A DNA stretch of 7,514 nt from a bacterium. Lineage in GTDB: Bacteria; Auribacterota; JABMQX01. Under the pieces are notes generated by a model, which searched no databases, was not told where the DNA came from, and saw only the letters and a program-made list of their open reading frames with translations. Within the stretch, counting starts at the first letter, position 1; every line of letters begins with the position of its first letter. Positions 1 to 7,196 of this stretch are shown here, in pieces. The stretch covers positions 1 through 7,514 of the forward strand of contig JABMQX010000528.1 in the NCBI GenBank assembly GCA_013203085.1, in the 5' to 3' direction. The translations under genes were made by a program, and so were the position numbers.

Positions 1-543
1 GCTATCAACCGTTTCGCTTCCGATACCGACGGAGAGATCGAGCTGGCAAGGAAAATCGCCGTTGGCGCCGGTGCGGAGGACGCCGTCGTCAGCGAAGTCT
101 GGCGAAAAGGCGGAGAAGGGGGAACAGAACTCGCCCAAGCGGTCATCAATGCCGCCAGGAAGCCGGCGAATTTCAAGTTCCTCTACCCCCTCGACATGCC
201 GATAAAAGAGAAGATTGAACGCATCGCTACAAGAATTTACGGCGCGGGCGAGGTGACATATGAGCGCCTCGCAGAGAAGCAAATCCAACTTCTCACGAGG
301 GCCGGGTTCGCTAACCTTCCCGTTTGTATGGCCAAAACACACCTCTCCTTATCTCACGATAAGAACTTGAAGGGAAGGCCCGAAGGATATAAGATGTCTC
401 TGAGAGAAGTCAGGGGGTCCATCGGCGCCGGCTTCCTGTACGCTCTGTGCGGCGACATCAGTACGATGCCCGGCCTGCCGTCCGTCCCCGCCGGCAACTT
501 CGTTGACATTGACAAGCACGGCAGAGTCGTCGGTCTTTTCTGA
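1..543 (+). CDS. fhs: Formate--tetrahydrofolate ligase, C-terminal part (5' end outside window)
   Basis: Cytosolic enzyme that joins formate to tetrahydrofolate using ATP, giving 10-formyl-THF for one-carbon metabolism (purine synthesis, or the methyl branch of the Wood-Ljungdahl pathway). The frame is open from base 1 to the TGA at 541-543, giving the last 180 residues; the family is usually about 555 residues, so about two thirds lie upstream. Recognisable family blocks in order are EVWRKGGEGGTELA (residues about 32-45 of the fragment), FLYPLDMPIKEKIERIATRI (60-79), the PVCMAKTHLSLSHD block, GRPEGYKMSLREVRGSIGAG, and the end GDISTMPGLPSVPAGNFVDI followed by GRVVGLF. The usual KTQYSLSDD reads KTHLSLSHD here, a mild variant. 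The C-terminus is intact and no frameshift is seen. The HD-domain gene starts 58 bases downstream on the same strand, so co-transcription is likely. Whether the host uses it for acetogenesis or ordinary C1 supply cannot be told from this window. Confidence 0.96.
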   Translation, partial: AINRFASDTDGEIELARKIAVGAGAEDAVVSEVWRKGGEGGTELAQAVINAARKPANFKFLYPLDMPIKEKIERIATRIYGAGEVTYERLAEKQIQLLTRAGFANLPVCMAKTHLSLSHDKNLKGRPEGYKMSLREVRGSIGAGFLYALCGDISTMPGLPSVPAGNFVDIDKHGRVVGLF

Positions 544-592
544 CGGAGAATACGCCAACCCGAGGATCTTTGTCCTCATCGCTCGACCGACC

Positions 593-597
593 GGAGG
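593..597 (+). promoter_or_regulatory. Ribosome-binding site of the HD-domain gene
   Basis: GGAGG sits 4 bases before the ATG at 602. The same frame is open further upstream to an ATG at 503, inside fhs. The GGAGG and the start of family homology at MAEKNYISDF fix the start at 602. Confidence 0.75.
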
Positions 598-601
598 CCC
601 C

Positions 602-1570
602 ATGGCAGAGAAAAACTACATTTCCGATTTCACGGAAGGCGATTCCATTTCGAGGACTTTCTACATTGGTTCTCGAAACCGCCTCCTGACGAGGTCCGGC
701 AAACCCTATCTATCCCTCACCCTTCGCGACAAAACGGGAACTATCAATGCCAAGGTCTGGGAAGATGCCGATACAATTCACGCCAACATGGGGGCAGCAG
801 AGTTCGTTCACGTCCGCGCCACGGTCGAGAAATACATGAACCAGTTACAGCTCAAGGTTGACCAGCTCAAAGTTGTTCGCACCGAGGATGTGGACCTGAG
901 CGATTTCCTTCCCTCCGGCGCCAACGACCCCGACGAGATGCTGAAGGAACTCCGCCAAATCGCTCAGACGGTTCAGGACGGCTTTCTAAGCCCCCTCCTC
1001 GACCTCTTCTTCGCCGACAGCGAGCTGATGGAGAGGCTGAAGGTTTCTCCCGGCGCCAAGCATCTCCATCATTCGTTCGTGGGGGGGCTTCTCGAACATA
1101 CCCTGTCAGTCACCAAGATTTGCGATTGGGTCTGCGGGCATTACGAGAGAATCAATAGAGACCTGGTGCTCGTTGGCGCCATCCTTCACGACATTGGCAA
1201 GGTGTATGAGCTTACCGCCTCGCCTGCTTTCGATTACACGACGGAAGGGCGCCTCCTCGGACACCTAATTCTCGGCTGCAACGTCATTGGGGAGAAGATA
1301 CGACAGATTCAGGGATTCCCCCGCGAACTGGAGATTCAGGTTCTGCACCTCGTCCTCAGCCACCACGGAAGCTATGAATTCCGCTCTCCCGTCGTTCCCA
1401 AGACCGTCGAGGCAATGCTCCTGAACCAGGTGGACGATCTGGACGCCAAGGTCCGACTGACGCAGGACTATATCGAGCAAGCCAAGAGCGACCCTTCCGA
1501 GTTCACTCCCTACCACAAGCTGCTCGAAAGATATTTCTACAAGGGCCCGCCCGAATCAGAGAACCCCTGA
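602..1570 (+). CDS. YhaM-type OB-fold/HD-domain protein, probable 3'-5' exoribonuclease
   Basis: The 322-residue length matches the YhaM/CBF1 family (B. subtilis YhaM is about 314). Residues about 15-93 form an OB-fold nucleic-acid-binding domain, with LTRSGKPYLSLTLRDKTGTI followed by NAKVWED. Residues about 110-150 are a helical linker. The HD metal-dependent phosphohydrolase domain follows: HHSFVGGLLEHT (156-167), the HD pair in ILHDIGK (194-200), LLGH (218-221), LSHHG (252-256) and the late acidic motif NQVDDLDAK (275-283). All expected metal-ligand His/Asp motifs are present, so an active enzyme is likely. Family members degrade RNA, and sometimes ssDNA, from the 3' end in the cytoplasm with Mn/Co-type metals. 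No signal peptide or membrane segment is seen. It follows fhs by 58 bases, probably as an operon, and converges with the synthase pair. The substrate here is inferred from the family; a nucleotide phosphohydrolase role cannot be excluded. Confidence 0.9.
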   Translation: MAEKNYISDFTEGDSISRTFYIGSRNRLLTRSGKPYLSLTLRDKTGTINAKVWEDADTIHANMGAAEFVHVRATVEKYMNQLQLKVDQLKVVRTEDVDLSDFLPSGANDPDEMLKELRQIAQTVQDGFLSPLLDLFFADSELMERLKVSPGAKHLHHSFVGGLLEHTLSVTKICDWVCGHYERINRDLVLVGAILHDIGKVYELTASPAFDYTTEGRLLGHLILGCNVIGEKIRQIQGFPRELEIQVLHLVLSHHGSYEFRSPVVPKTVEAMLLNQVDDLDAKVRLTQDYIEQAKSDPSEFTPYHKLLERYFYKGPPESENP

Positions 1571-1657
1571 TCTTCCTATTTGTTCTTTCCGACGGCTCCT
1601 CCGGTCAATCTCTTCCCGTCCAATCTCTCTTTCCCGACCGGGGGAGGGACCTCGGGC

Positions 1658-2554
1658 TCACCTCAATGGCTGGCTGCGCAATACATTTGCCGGGGCGTGC
1701 CCATCCACGAGAATCTGTCCTCTGGTGGGATAATCTATCCTCGGATCGTATTCTTCCACTACCATCGTCATCTGGAAAGAGAACTCGCGCTTTTTCTGAA
1801 GTTCCTTCGCACGATTGGAAAGCTCTTTCTTGCTGAGCTTCACCTTTCGCGGAATCGCCGCCAATATTTTGTTACCGCCACCGCCGAACGCGTAATGGCT
1901 CTCGAAAACCCTTGCGAAAGTCCGGCGCTGATATTCGTACAATCGGGAGGTGTCCCACAGATTGGCGACCACCACGCCGCCCGGCGCCAAAATGTTTCGG
2001 CACTCCTGCAGAAACTCCTTTGTCGTCAGATGATACGGTATGTACCCTCCCCTGAACGCGTCCAGCATAATGATGTCATATTTCGCCTTCCGCCGAACCA
2101 GGCTTTTGATGTGTACTCGTCCGTCGCGGATGTAAACTCGGAGGTTTCCTCCGTCGCGGAAAAGAAAGTAGTTCTTGGCTATCTTCAGCACCTCCGGGTC
2201 AAGCTCCACGCTGTCAACCTTCGCCTTCGGGAAATAGTGGGAGATAACCCCGGACAGCGTTCCCCCTCCTAAACCCACCACAAGCACTCTTTTCGGCTCC
2301 GGAACGAACAGAAACCCCGCGAACATCAGTCTCGAATAACGCATCACCAACCGCATGGGCTCGGCAGTATCCACTTTTGACTCGTCGTAGCTTATGCCTT
2401 TCTGGCGGAAGCGAAGCGTCCGGACGGTCCCGCTTTCTTCCACACGGATGTAGTGATAGAGACTCTGCCCCTCGTACAGCGTTCTGGAGCATGGCGATTC
2501 CTTTCCCACCAGAAACAGGCCCACTGCGAGGAGAAAAGCTATCTGTTTTTTCAT
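1658..2554 (-). CDS. Spermidine-synthase-like SAM-binding protein (soluble half of a split membrane synthase)
   Basis: 298 residues. A hydrophobic N-terminus (residues 4-16) resembles a last membrane helix or signal anchor. A Rossmann methyltransferase/aminopropyltransferase fold follows: motif I VLVVGLGGGTLSGVI (90-104), the acidic ribose-binding region VDSVELDPEVLKIA (113-126), IRDGRVH (142-148), YDIIMLDAF (159-167) and LAPGGVVVANLW (189-200). The tail ILVDGHAPANVL (281-292) matches the 'DD-AP-N-L' ending seen in fused membrane/spermidine synthase proteins. In polyamine aminopropyltransferases the YDIIMLDAF region usually reads D-S/C-T-D-P; here the first Asp (D165) remains and the second is replaced (FRGGYIP), so classical putrescine aminopropyl transfer is doubtful. 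The start overlaps the stop of the membrane gene (ATGA) and has its own AGAAAGG nine bases upstream. It probably works together with that membrane protein at the inner membrane. The reaction is unknown. Confidence 0.85.
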   Translation of the reverse strand: MKKQIAFLLAVGLFLVGKESPCSRTLYEGQSLYHYIRVEESGTVRTLRFRQKGISYDESKVDTAEPMRLVMRYSRLMFAGFLFVPEPKRVLVVGLGGGTLSGVISHYFPKAKVDSVELDPEVLKIAKNYFLFRDGGNLRVYIRDGRVHIKSLVRRKAKYDIIMLDAFRGGYIPYHLTTKEFLQECRNILAPGGVVVANLWDTSRLYEYQRRTFARVFESHYAFGGGGNKILAAIPRKVKLSKKELSNRAKELQKKREFSFQMTMVVEEYDPRIDYPTRGQILVDGHAPANVLRSQPLR

Positions 2555-3207
2555 CCATCTCGCCCTTTCTCTTCCGAAGCCATCCTCGGGTAGAGGCCCG
2601 CGAACATCAACGCCACGAACACAAGAAGGCCTGCTGTCTGAAGGAGAATCCTATCCGTGTGCCACCACAGTATAAAATAGAAAGAGGTCATCAGGCACCC
2701 CAGAACACTCCCTATCGTTGAGACAGCGTATAGCATTCCTGCTTTTTCTCCTACGGAAACAAGCTCCGTCGCCGCCAACTGCACCGCGTACGGTGAGACC
2801 ATCCCGAGCAAGGTCATCGGCACGAGAAAGAGTACAGTTGCCGCCATTAAGCTTCCCCAACGCTCCCCGCCCAGCGTTTCCGCGACCATCACGTCGAAGA
2901 CGACGTTATTGACCTTCACATGGAACAGGGGCAAAACGGCCACCATGGCCGCCGCGACAAGAATCAGCGCGGACAGATACCCCGGTTTCGGAAACCGCTT
3001 CGACAGCTTCCCGCCCAGGAAGTAGCCGATGGCCAGGGACATCAGGAACACGCCGATCACGCTCCCCCACACATAGACATCGCTCCCGAAAAACGGCGTC
3101 AGAATCCGCCCGCCCAGAATCTCGATGGACAAGATCGCCCACCCACACACAAACACCAACATCACTAACAGAATTGACCTCATTTTTGCAATAGAATCTT
3201 CCGCCAT
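2551..3207 (-). CDS. Membrane half of a split 'fused' spermidine-synthase-like protein
   Basis: 218 residues with six clear hydrophobic helices at about 11-33, 45-65, 78-95, 118-145, 157-181 and 187-206. Diagnostic stretches are SIEILGGRILTPFFGSDVYV (28-47) then WGSVIGVFLMSLAIGYFLGG (47-66), and STIGSVLGCLMTSFYFILWW (163-182). They match the N-terminal membrane domain of proteins annotated as fused MFS/spermidine synthase, in which this domain is normally continuous with the SAM-binding domain. Here it stops at 2551-2553 after a charged tail (SEEKGRDG), and the synthase domain begins in the -1 frame through an ATGA overlap, implying tight translational coupling. The start at 3207 is supported by AGAAAGG seven bases upstream; a later in-frame ATG (residue 9) is a less likely start. 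The role of the membrane domain in this family is not established; a transporter or a membrane anchor for the synthase are both possible. Confidence 0.85.
   Translation of the reverse strand: MAEDSIAKMRSILLVMLVFVCGWAILSIEILGGRILTPFFGSDVYVWGSVIGVFLMSLAIGYFLGGKLSKRFPKPGYLSALILVAAAMVAVLPLFHVKVNNVVFDVMVAETLGGERWGSLMAATVLFLVPMTLLGMVSPYAVQLAATELVSVGEKAGMLYAVSTIGSVLGCLMTSFYFILWWHTDRILLQTAGLLVFVALMFAGLYPRMASEEKGRDG
2564..2570 (-). promoter_or_regulatory. Internal ribosome-binding site for the synthase-domain gene
   Basis: AGAAAGG on the minus strand lies nine bases before the ATG at 2554, inside the last codons of the membrane gene. The same seven bases precede the membrane gene itself. This supports a true separate start rather than a sequencing frameshift. 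Confidence 0.55.
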
Positions 3208-3214
3208 CTTCTAA

Positions 3215-3221
3215 CCTTTCT
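3215..3221 (-). promoter_or_regulatory. Ribosome-binding site of the membrane gene
   Basis: AGAAAGG on the minus strand with a seven-base spacer to the ATG at 3207. It decides for this start over the in-frame ATG eight codons later. Confidence 0.6.
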
Positions 3222-3360
3222 TCTCGCAGTAGCCTGTTCCACATGGCATAGTTGTGTTCCTGTTCCCTGGGAGCGGACGCATCATCCGGGTGCGAGACAT
3301 CGCGCCCCAAACTGGAGCGGCCAGGACCAGAAGGCGCCCCTTCCCTTGAATTACGCCATC

Positions 3361-3386
3361 GGCGGAGGCGAAGCCCCGATCCCGCC
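3361..3386 (-). terminator. GC-rich hairpin just after the beta-helix gene, possible terminator
   Basis: Starting two bases after the TGA of the beta-helix gene, the minus strand reads GGCG, a five-base bulge, then GGGGC-TTC-GCCTC, then CGCC. This gives a four-pair outer stem and a five-pair inner stem with one G-T pair. No T run follows, so it is not a textbook intrinsic terminator. It could slow transcription or protect the 3' end. The rest of 3208-3388 shows no gene; a promoter for the membrane/synthase pair may lie there but I see no clear -35/-10 pair. Confidence 0.35.
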
Positions 3387-3388
3387 GC

Positions 3389-6300
3389 TCACTCGATCTG
3401 GATTCTGTAGAACCTTCGCCTGGCCGTCGCGTCGAAATCGGTCCACGTGGTTGATTGACCATCGGAGGGAATTCGGGCCTGCTTGTTCCACGATCCTGTA
3501 AGCAGATCAGAGCACGACCAGACGGTGTAAGTGTGTTGAGGGCGGCTGTTCCATTTAAGCTCAAGTCCGGCGCCCAACGGCTTGATAAGCTCGGTAATCC
3601 TGAAGACGAACCGATACTCGTAGGCTCCCATGTCCACGATTGCCAGGTCGTCGGCATCACCATCCACGATGCGGGGATTCGCGTCCAGATCAACGGCATC
3701 CCACATCCAGTCATCGTTCTGGCCCGCGTCAATGCACGGGGAGTCGAGCGAGAGGCGATAGTTGTTGTCGTCGTGCGTGTCAGGGTTGTTGTCGGCCCCG
3801 TCCGGGTCAAGGAAGAGCGGGGCCTCGGCAATGTTCCCTTCCCCGCCTCCTGTCCAGTCTTGGATGCAGGAATAGGTGACCTCCGTTCCCTCGGAAAGCT
3901 GGTAGTCGAACTGAGCGACATTGTCCCAGATGATGCAGTTCCTGACCACAGCGTCGTAATGTTCGATGCACTCGAAGCAATACCCGATCCCCCCGGCTGC
4001 CGCAGCGGAATTCTCAGCGATGGTGTTGTTCTCGATCAAGGCACCGCATTCGTACAGTCCCCCGCCCCACCCCGCGGAGTTGTTGGCGATGACATTGTTT
4101 TCGATTTCGCCGTGACAGTAGCCGAGTCCACCCCCGTACCCAGCGTAGTTTCCCGTGATCGTATTCTGCCGTATTGTCCCATAGCAATATGCCAGCCCCC
4201 CGCCCCTCGATCCCCCGTCTCCTGCTGCCACGTTGGAAACCGAGTTTTCAGATATCATGTTGTTTTCAATTATGCCGTCGCAGCCAAACAGTCCCCCGCC
4301 GCCATGAACGTTCGCCAAGTTGTTGGTGATGACGTTGCCGCGGATGTTACCATCGCATTGATACAGACCCCCACCAGCGGAGCTGGCCGAGTTGTCCGAA
4401 ATAACATTGCCCTGGATCGTGGCATGGGTCGAATTGCCCCAGGTTCCACCGTGGATCCCTCCCCCAGAGTCAGCTTTCCCGTTCCTAATTGTGAACCCCG
4501 AAAGAATGCAACTTTCGTCCTCCATGCCGGAAAACGTGATGACACAGCCGGCCTTGTTGCCGTCTATAATTGTGCTGGCGACAACGTCTTCATCGAGCGG
4601 GTTTGTGCTCCTCAAGACAACGTTGCTACCGCCGAAAACGATGTTTTCGATGTAGACACCCGGATACACCACAATCTGATCGCCCTCATGGGAGTCAGAA
4701 AGGGCTGCTTGCATAGTCGGATACCAGGCATCCCTCGTGAGGTTCTTCACGCGGGTTTCGGCCGCCGAGGTCGGGTCCCAGGCATAAAGGTACTCCGTGA
4801 CGTTAGGGATGCGATCTTCATCGGGATCAGAATCGGCACCGTACCGAAGGTCTGCAAACCAATGCAGCTCCCAGGCGTCCGGCAAGCCGTCGGAGTCTGT
4901 GTCCGGAGACTTGGTGGCGGCCTCCGCAGTGTTTCCGTACGCCCCCATATTCACCCGGCCTCCGTTCGGCTCCGGCTCGTTGGAAAACGGTGACGTGGGA
5001 TCAGCGCGGTCTATACAAGGTGACCGAGGTTGTAGATGGAAGTCGTCGTTTTCGGAGTCGACGAAGTGAGGATCAAAAGGGATGTTCCCTTCGCCCGCTC
5101 CTGTCCAGTACTGGACACAGGAGTAGGTTGGGGCCCTCGATTCGGAAAGTTGGCTCCAGTGAGATGCCGTATTTCCCCAAACGATGCAATCTTGAATTCT
5201 CCCATCGCATTCGGCCAACCCACCTCCGTCCTCCTGTGCCGCGTTCCGCATGATTGTGTTGTTTTGAATCGTACCCTGGCAGCCATAGAGTCCGCCGCCT
5301 CTCCGTGCCCAGTTGTCAACGATCAGGTTGTTGCGAATTGCCCCATTACAATAGGCCAGCGCACCGCCGCAGTGCTTTGCTGAGTTCCCCGCCATCACGT
5401 TACCCTGAATCGTCCCGTCACACTTGTACAGTGCGCCCCCGCTGCTTTGCTCGTACTCGCTGCCGCTGGCTTCGTTCCCAATGATGATGTTGTTCCGGAT
5501 GGTGCCGTCGCAGTACACCAAGCCGCCGTCGAGGTTGTTGGTTATCACGTTGTTCTCAATCGTGGCGCGGGTGCGACAATCCCAGGTCCCGCCTTGAATC
5601 TTGCCCTTACCATTCCTCAGTGTGAGACCCGAGAGCACACAAGTTTCATCCTCCGTGCCGGCAAAGGTGACCACCGGGTCGTTCCCCATTCCATCGATGA
5701 TTGTGGTGGACACAACGATTGCATCCAAGGGGTCCGTGCTTCCCAGGACAACGTTTTTCCCTCCGAAGACGATGTTCTCCTCGTAAGTCCCCGCATGGAC
5801 CAAAATCTGATCGCCGTCAGACGCTTCATAGAGAGCGGCCTGAATCGTGCCATATCCCTGTCCCTTAGTGAGATTCTCTACAAGCCTCTCCCCCGCAACA
5901 GTCGGATGCCACCCGAAGCGATATTCGATGATGTTGGCTATCCCATCTCCGTCAGGATCGGACTCGGCCTCCTCCGCGAGATCGGTGAACCAATGCGTCT
6001 CCCACTCATCGGGCAGATCGTCTGAATCCGTGTCAGGTGATTTGCAGGCCGCCTCGCCGGTGTTCCCGTAAGCCCCCATGTTTACTCGCCCCCCGTGCGG
6101 CTCCGGCTCCTCGGAAAACGGCCAACTGGGGTCCCCGGCATCTATACAAGGTGACCACGGCAGCAGATGAAAATCTTCGTTCTCGGGGTCAACGAGATAT
6201 GGGTAAAAGGCAACATTCCCTGTGCCTCCCTCATTCCAGTTCTGAATACATGAGAAAGCGGGCACGCTGCACTCCGAAACTTGGCTGCCACCCTCATTAC

Positions 6301-7165
6301 CCCAGATGATGCAGTTCACAATCGTACCGCGGCAGTAATACAGGGCCCCGCCGTCTGATTTGGCTGAATTTCCGACGATAGTGTTACTCTCTATCGTCCC
6401 ACTGCAGTAACTCAGTCCGCCGCCGAGCCACCCCGCCGTGTTGGCATAGACAACGTTGTTCCGGATGGTGCCTTTGCAGGAATGTAGCCCCCCTTCAGAG
6501 TTTTTGCAGACGATGTTCCCTTGGATGATCCCGTCGCAGCCTGTCAGGCCTGCGCCCGAGTTTCCGGAGATGACGTTGTTCTCTACAGTCCCGTTGCACA
6601 CGAAGAGTCCCCCGCTTCCCTGCTCGGACCCGTTATCGCTAATCACATTATTCCGGACGGTACCACCGCAATACGCGAGCCCCCCGCCGTAGTATTCCGC
6701 ATAGTTGTCCACGATTCTGTTGCTCTCAATTGTGGCACCGGTATGCGTGTCCCACTTTCCGCCCCAGATACCGCCGCCTGAGGAGGAATTGCCCTTGCGA
6801 ACTGTGAACCCCGAAAGCACACAGGTCTCATCTTCCGTGCCGGCAAACGTGACCACCGAGCCGGATTCGTTACCGTCAATGATGGTGCGGGAAACTACAT
6901 CCGGATTCATGGGGTCCGTGCTTCGGAGGACAATGTTTTTCCCCTTGAATTGGATATTCTCAACGTATGTCCCTTCGGCGACGATGACGGCGTCGCCATC
7001 GGAGGCGGCATCTATCCCTTCCTGAATCTTTTGGAATGCGGTTTCCCAAGTGGTCCCATCGCCGGACGAGGAAACCGAGCCGTCCACATACCATTCTCCG
7101 GCCATCGCGACCCGGCAAAGGGCAATGCACAGCCAAACAGCAATTATCCCCAACGTTTTGCCCAT
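3389..7165 (-). CDS. Secreted three-module right-handed parallel beta-helix repeat protein
   Basis: 1258 residues from the chosen start. A signal peptide is clear: MGKTLG, hydrophobic IIAVWLCIALCRVA, then AMA|GEW (cleavage about 22/23). Three homologous modules follow (about 43-434, 435-810, 811-1186). Each opens with an I/M-Q segment and DGD/EGD...V-Y-ENI, then TIIDG, E-D-E-(T/S)-C-(V/I)-L-S-G, then coils of the type GGGL-x-(Y/G)C-x-G-x-I-x-N-N, and ends in choice-of-anchor-Q-like blocks with SPCID and VNMGAYGNT (VDMGAYEY in module 3). D-rich linkers resembling thrombospondin type 3 repeats end modules 1 and 2. Residues 1187-1258 form a beta-rich tail ending RRFYRIQIE. I see no lyase catalytic site, LPXTG or PEP-CTERM signal. 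It is likely exported to the periplasm or cell surface, with function unknown. The frame is open to 7486, but homology and the signal peptide start at 7165; the Shine-Dalgarno there is weak (AGG, spacer 8). Confidence 0.88.
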   Translation of the reverse strand: MGKTLGIIAVWLCIALCRVAMAGEWYVDGSVSSSGDGTTWETAFQKIQEGIDAASDGDAVIVAEGTYVENIQFKGKNIVLRSTDPMNPDVVSRTIIDGNESGSVVTFAGTEDETCVLSGFTVRKGNSSSGGGIWGGKWDTHTGATIESNRIVDNYAEYYGGGLAYCGGTVRNNVISDNGSEQGSGGLFVCNGTVENNVISGNSGAGLTGCDGIIQGNIVCKNSEGGLHSCKGTIRNNVVYANTAGWLGGGLSYCSGTIESNTIVGNSAKSDGGALYYCRGTIVNCIIWGNEGGSQVSECSVPAFSCIQNWNEGGTGNVAFYPYLVDPENEDFHLLPWSPCIDAGDPSWPFSEEPEPHGGRVNMGAYGNTGEAACKSPDTDSDDLPDEWETHWFTDLAEEAESDPDGDGIANIIEYRFGWHPTVAGERLVENLTKGQGYGTIQAALYEASDGDQILVHAGTYEENIVFGGKNVVLGSTDPLDAIVVSTTIIDGMGNDPVVTFAGTEDETCVLSGLTLRNGKGKIQGGTWDCRTRATIENNVITNNLDGGLVYCDGTIRNNIIIGNEASGSEYEQSSGGALYKCDGTIQGNVMAGNSAKHCGGALAYCNGAIRNNLIVDNWARRGGGLYGCQGTIQNNTIMRNAAQEDGGGLAECDGRIQDCIVWGNTASHWSQLSESRAPTYSCVQYWTGAGEGNIPFDPHFVDSENDDFHLQPRSPCIDRADPTSPFSNEPEPNGGRVNMGAYGNTAEAATKSPDTDSDGLPDAWELHWFADLRYGADSDPDEDRIPNVTEYLYAWDPTSAAETRVKNLTRDAWYPTMQAALSDSHEGDQIVVYPGVYIENIVFGGSNVVLRSTNPLDEDVVASTIIDGNKAGCVITFSGMEDESCILSGFTIRNGKADSGGGIHGGTWGNSTHATIQGNVISDNSASSAGGGLYQCDGNIRGNVITNNLANVHGGGGLFGCDGIIENNMISENSVSNVAAGDGGSRGGGLAYCYGTIRQNTITGNYAGYGGGLGYCHGEIENNVIANNSAGWGGGLYECGALIENNTIAENSAAAAGGIGYCFECIEHYDAVVRNCIIWDNVAQFDYQLSEGTEVTYSCIQDWTGGGEGNIAEAPLFLDPDGADNNPDTHDDNNYRLSLDSPCIDAGQNDDWMWDAVDLDANPRIVDGDADDLAIVDMGAYEYRFVFRITELIKPLGAGLELKWNSRPQHTYTVWSCSDLLTGSWNKQARIPSDGQSTTWTDFDATARRRFYRIQIE
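3392..3607 (-). other. C-terminal beta-rich domain of the secreted protein
   Basis: Residues 1187-1258 include LELKWNSRPQHTYTVWSCSD, a Gly-Ser-Trp turn and the end TARRRFYRIQIE. Tails of this form ('W...R.Y.V..S.DL...W......RFYRI') are common at the ends of large secreted proteins in Planctomycetota and Verrucomicrobiota. The role is not known to me; surface attachment or a capping fold are guesses. Confidence 0.5.
3608..4735 (-). repeat. Beta-helix module 3 (residues 811-1186)
   Basis: Third tandem copy, opening with TMQAALSDSHEGDQIVVYPG. It is more diverged: coil cysteines at C937, C962, C994, C1017, C1040 and C1063/C1066, with extra glycine/serine-rich loop residues near 975-989. It lacks the TSP3-like linker and instead ends with a longer choice-of-anchor-Q form (DLDANPRIVDGDADD, then VDMGAYEY). 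Confidence 0.8.
4736..5863 (-). repeat. Beta-helix module 2 (residues 435-810)
   Basis: Second tandem copy, opening with TIQAALYEASDGDQILVHAG. Cys-containing coils lie at C552, C582, C606, C629 and C653. It shares long near-identical stretches with module 1, such as VVTFAGTEDETCVLSG, also visible at the DNA level (around 5647-5680 against 6830-6860). It ends with GGRVNMGAYGNT and the linker DTDSDGLPDAWE. Confidence 0.85.
5864..7039 (-). repeat. Beta-helix module 1 (residues 43-434)
   Basis: First of three tandem copies in the secreted protein. It carries six Cys-containing coils (C166, C190, C210, C230, C254, C278; spacing 24, 20, 20, 24, 24), the motif SPCIDAGDP at 338-346, GGRVNMGAYGNT at 358-369, and an acidic linker DTDSDDLPDEWE (378-389) plus DPDGDGIAN (403-411). 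Boundaries are set by alignment by eye and may shift by several residues. Confidence 0.85.
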
Positions 7166-7196
7166 TTTCCGTACCTGCCTGAGAGTTGTCTGCTGG

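Noticed and set aside
1633..1656. Possible bidirectional terminator between the convergent stops (CCCGA...TCGGG)
   Set aside because: Only five pairs with a 14-base loop and no T run on either side; too weak to list as a feature.
1580..2272. 230-codon plus-strand open frame after the HD gene
   Set aside because: It lies antisense to the synthase gene, whose SAM-binding motifs are unmistakable, and its translation shows no recognisable domain.
3211..3921. 236-codon minus-strand open frame running past the end of the beta-helix gene
   Set aside because: It is an alternate frame of module 3 rich in Arg, Thr and Ser, with no family motif; it merely extends into the intergenic space.
3455..4993. 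512-codon open frame on the plus strand, antisense to modules 2 and 3 of the beta-helix gene
   Set aside because: It is a shadow produced by the repeated codon pattern of the minus-strand gene, which has a signal peptide and clear domain motifs. The antisense translation shows no recognisable family or ribosome-binding site.
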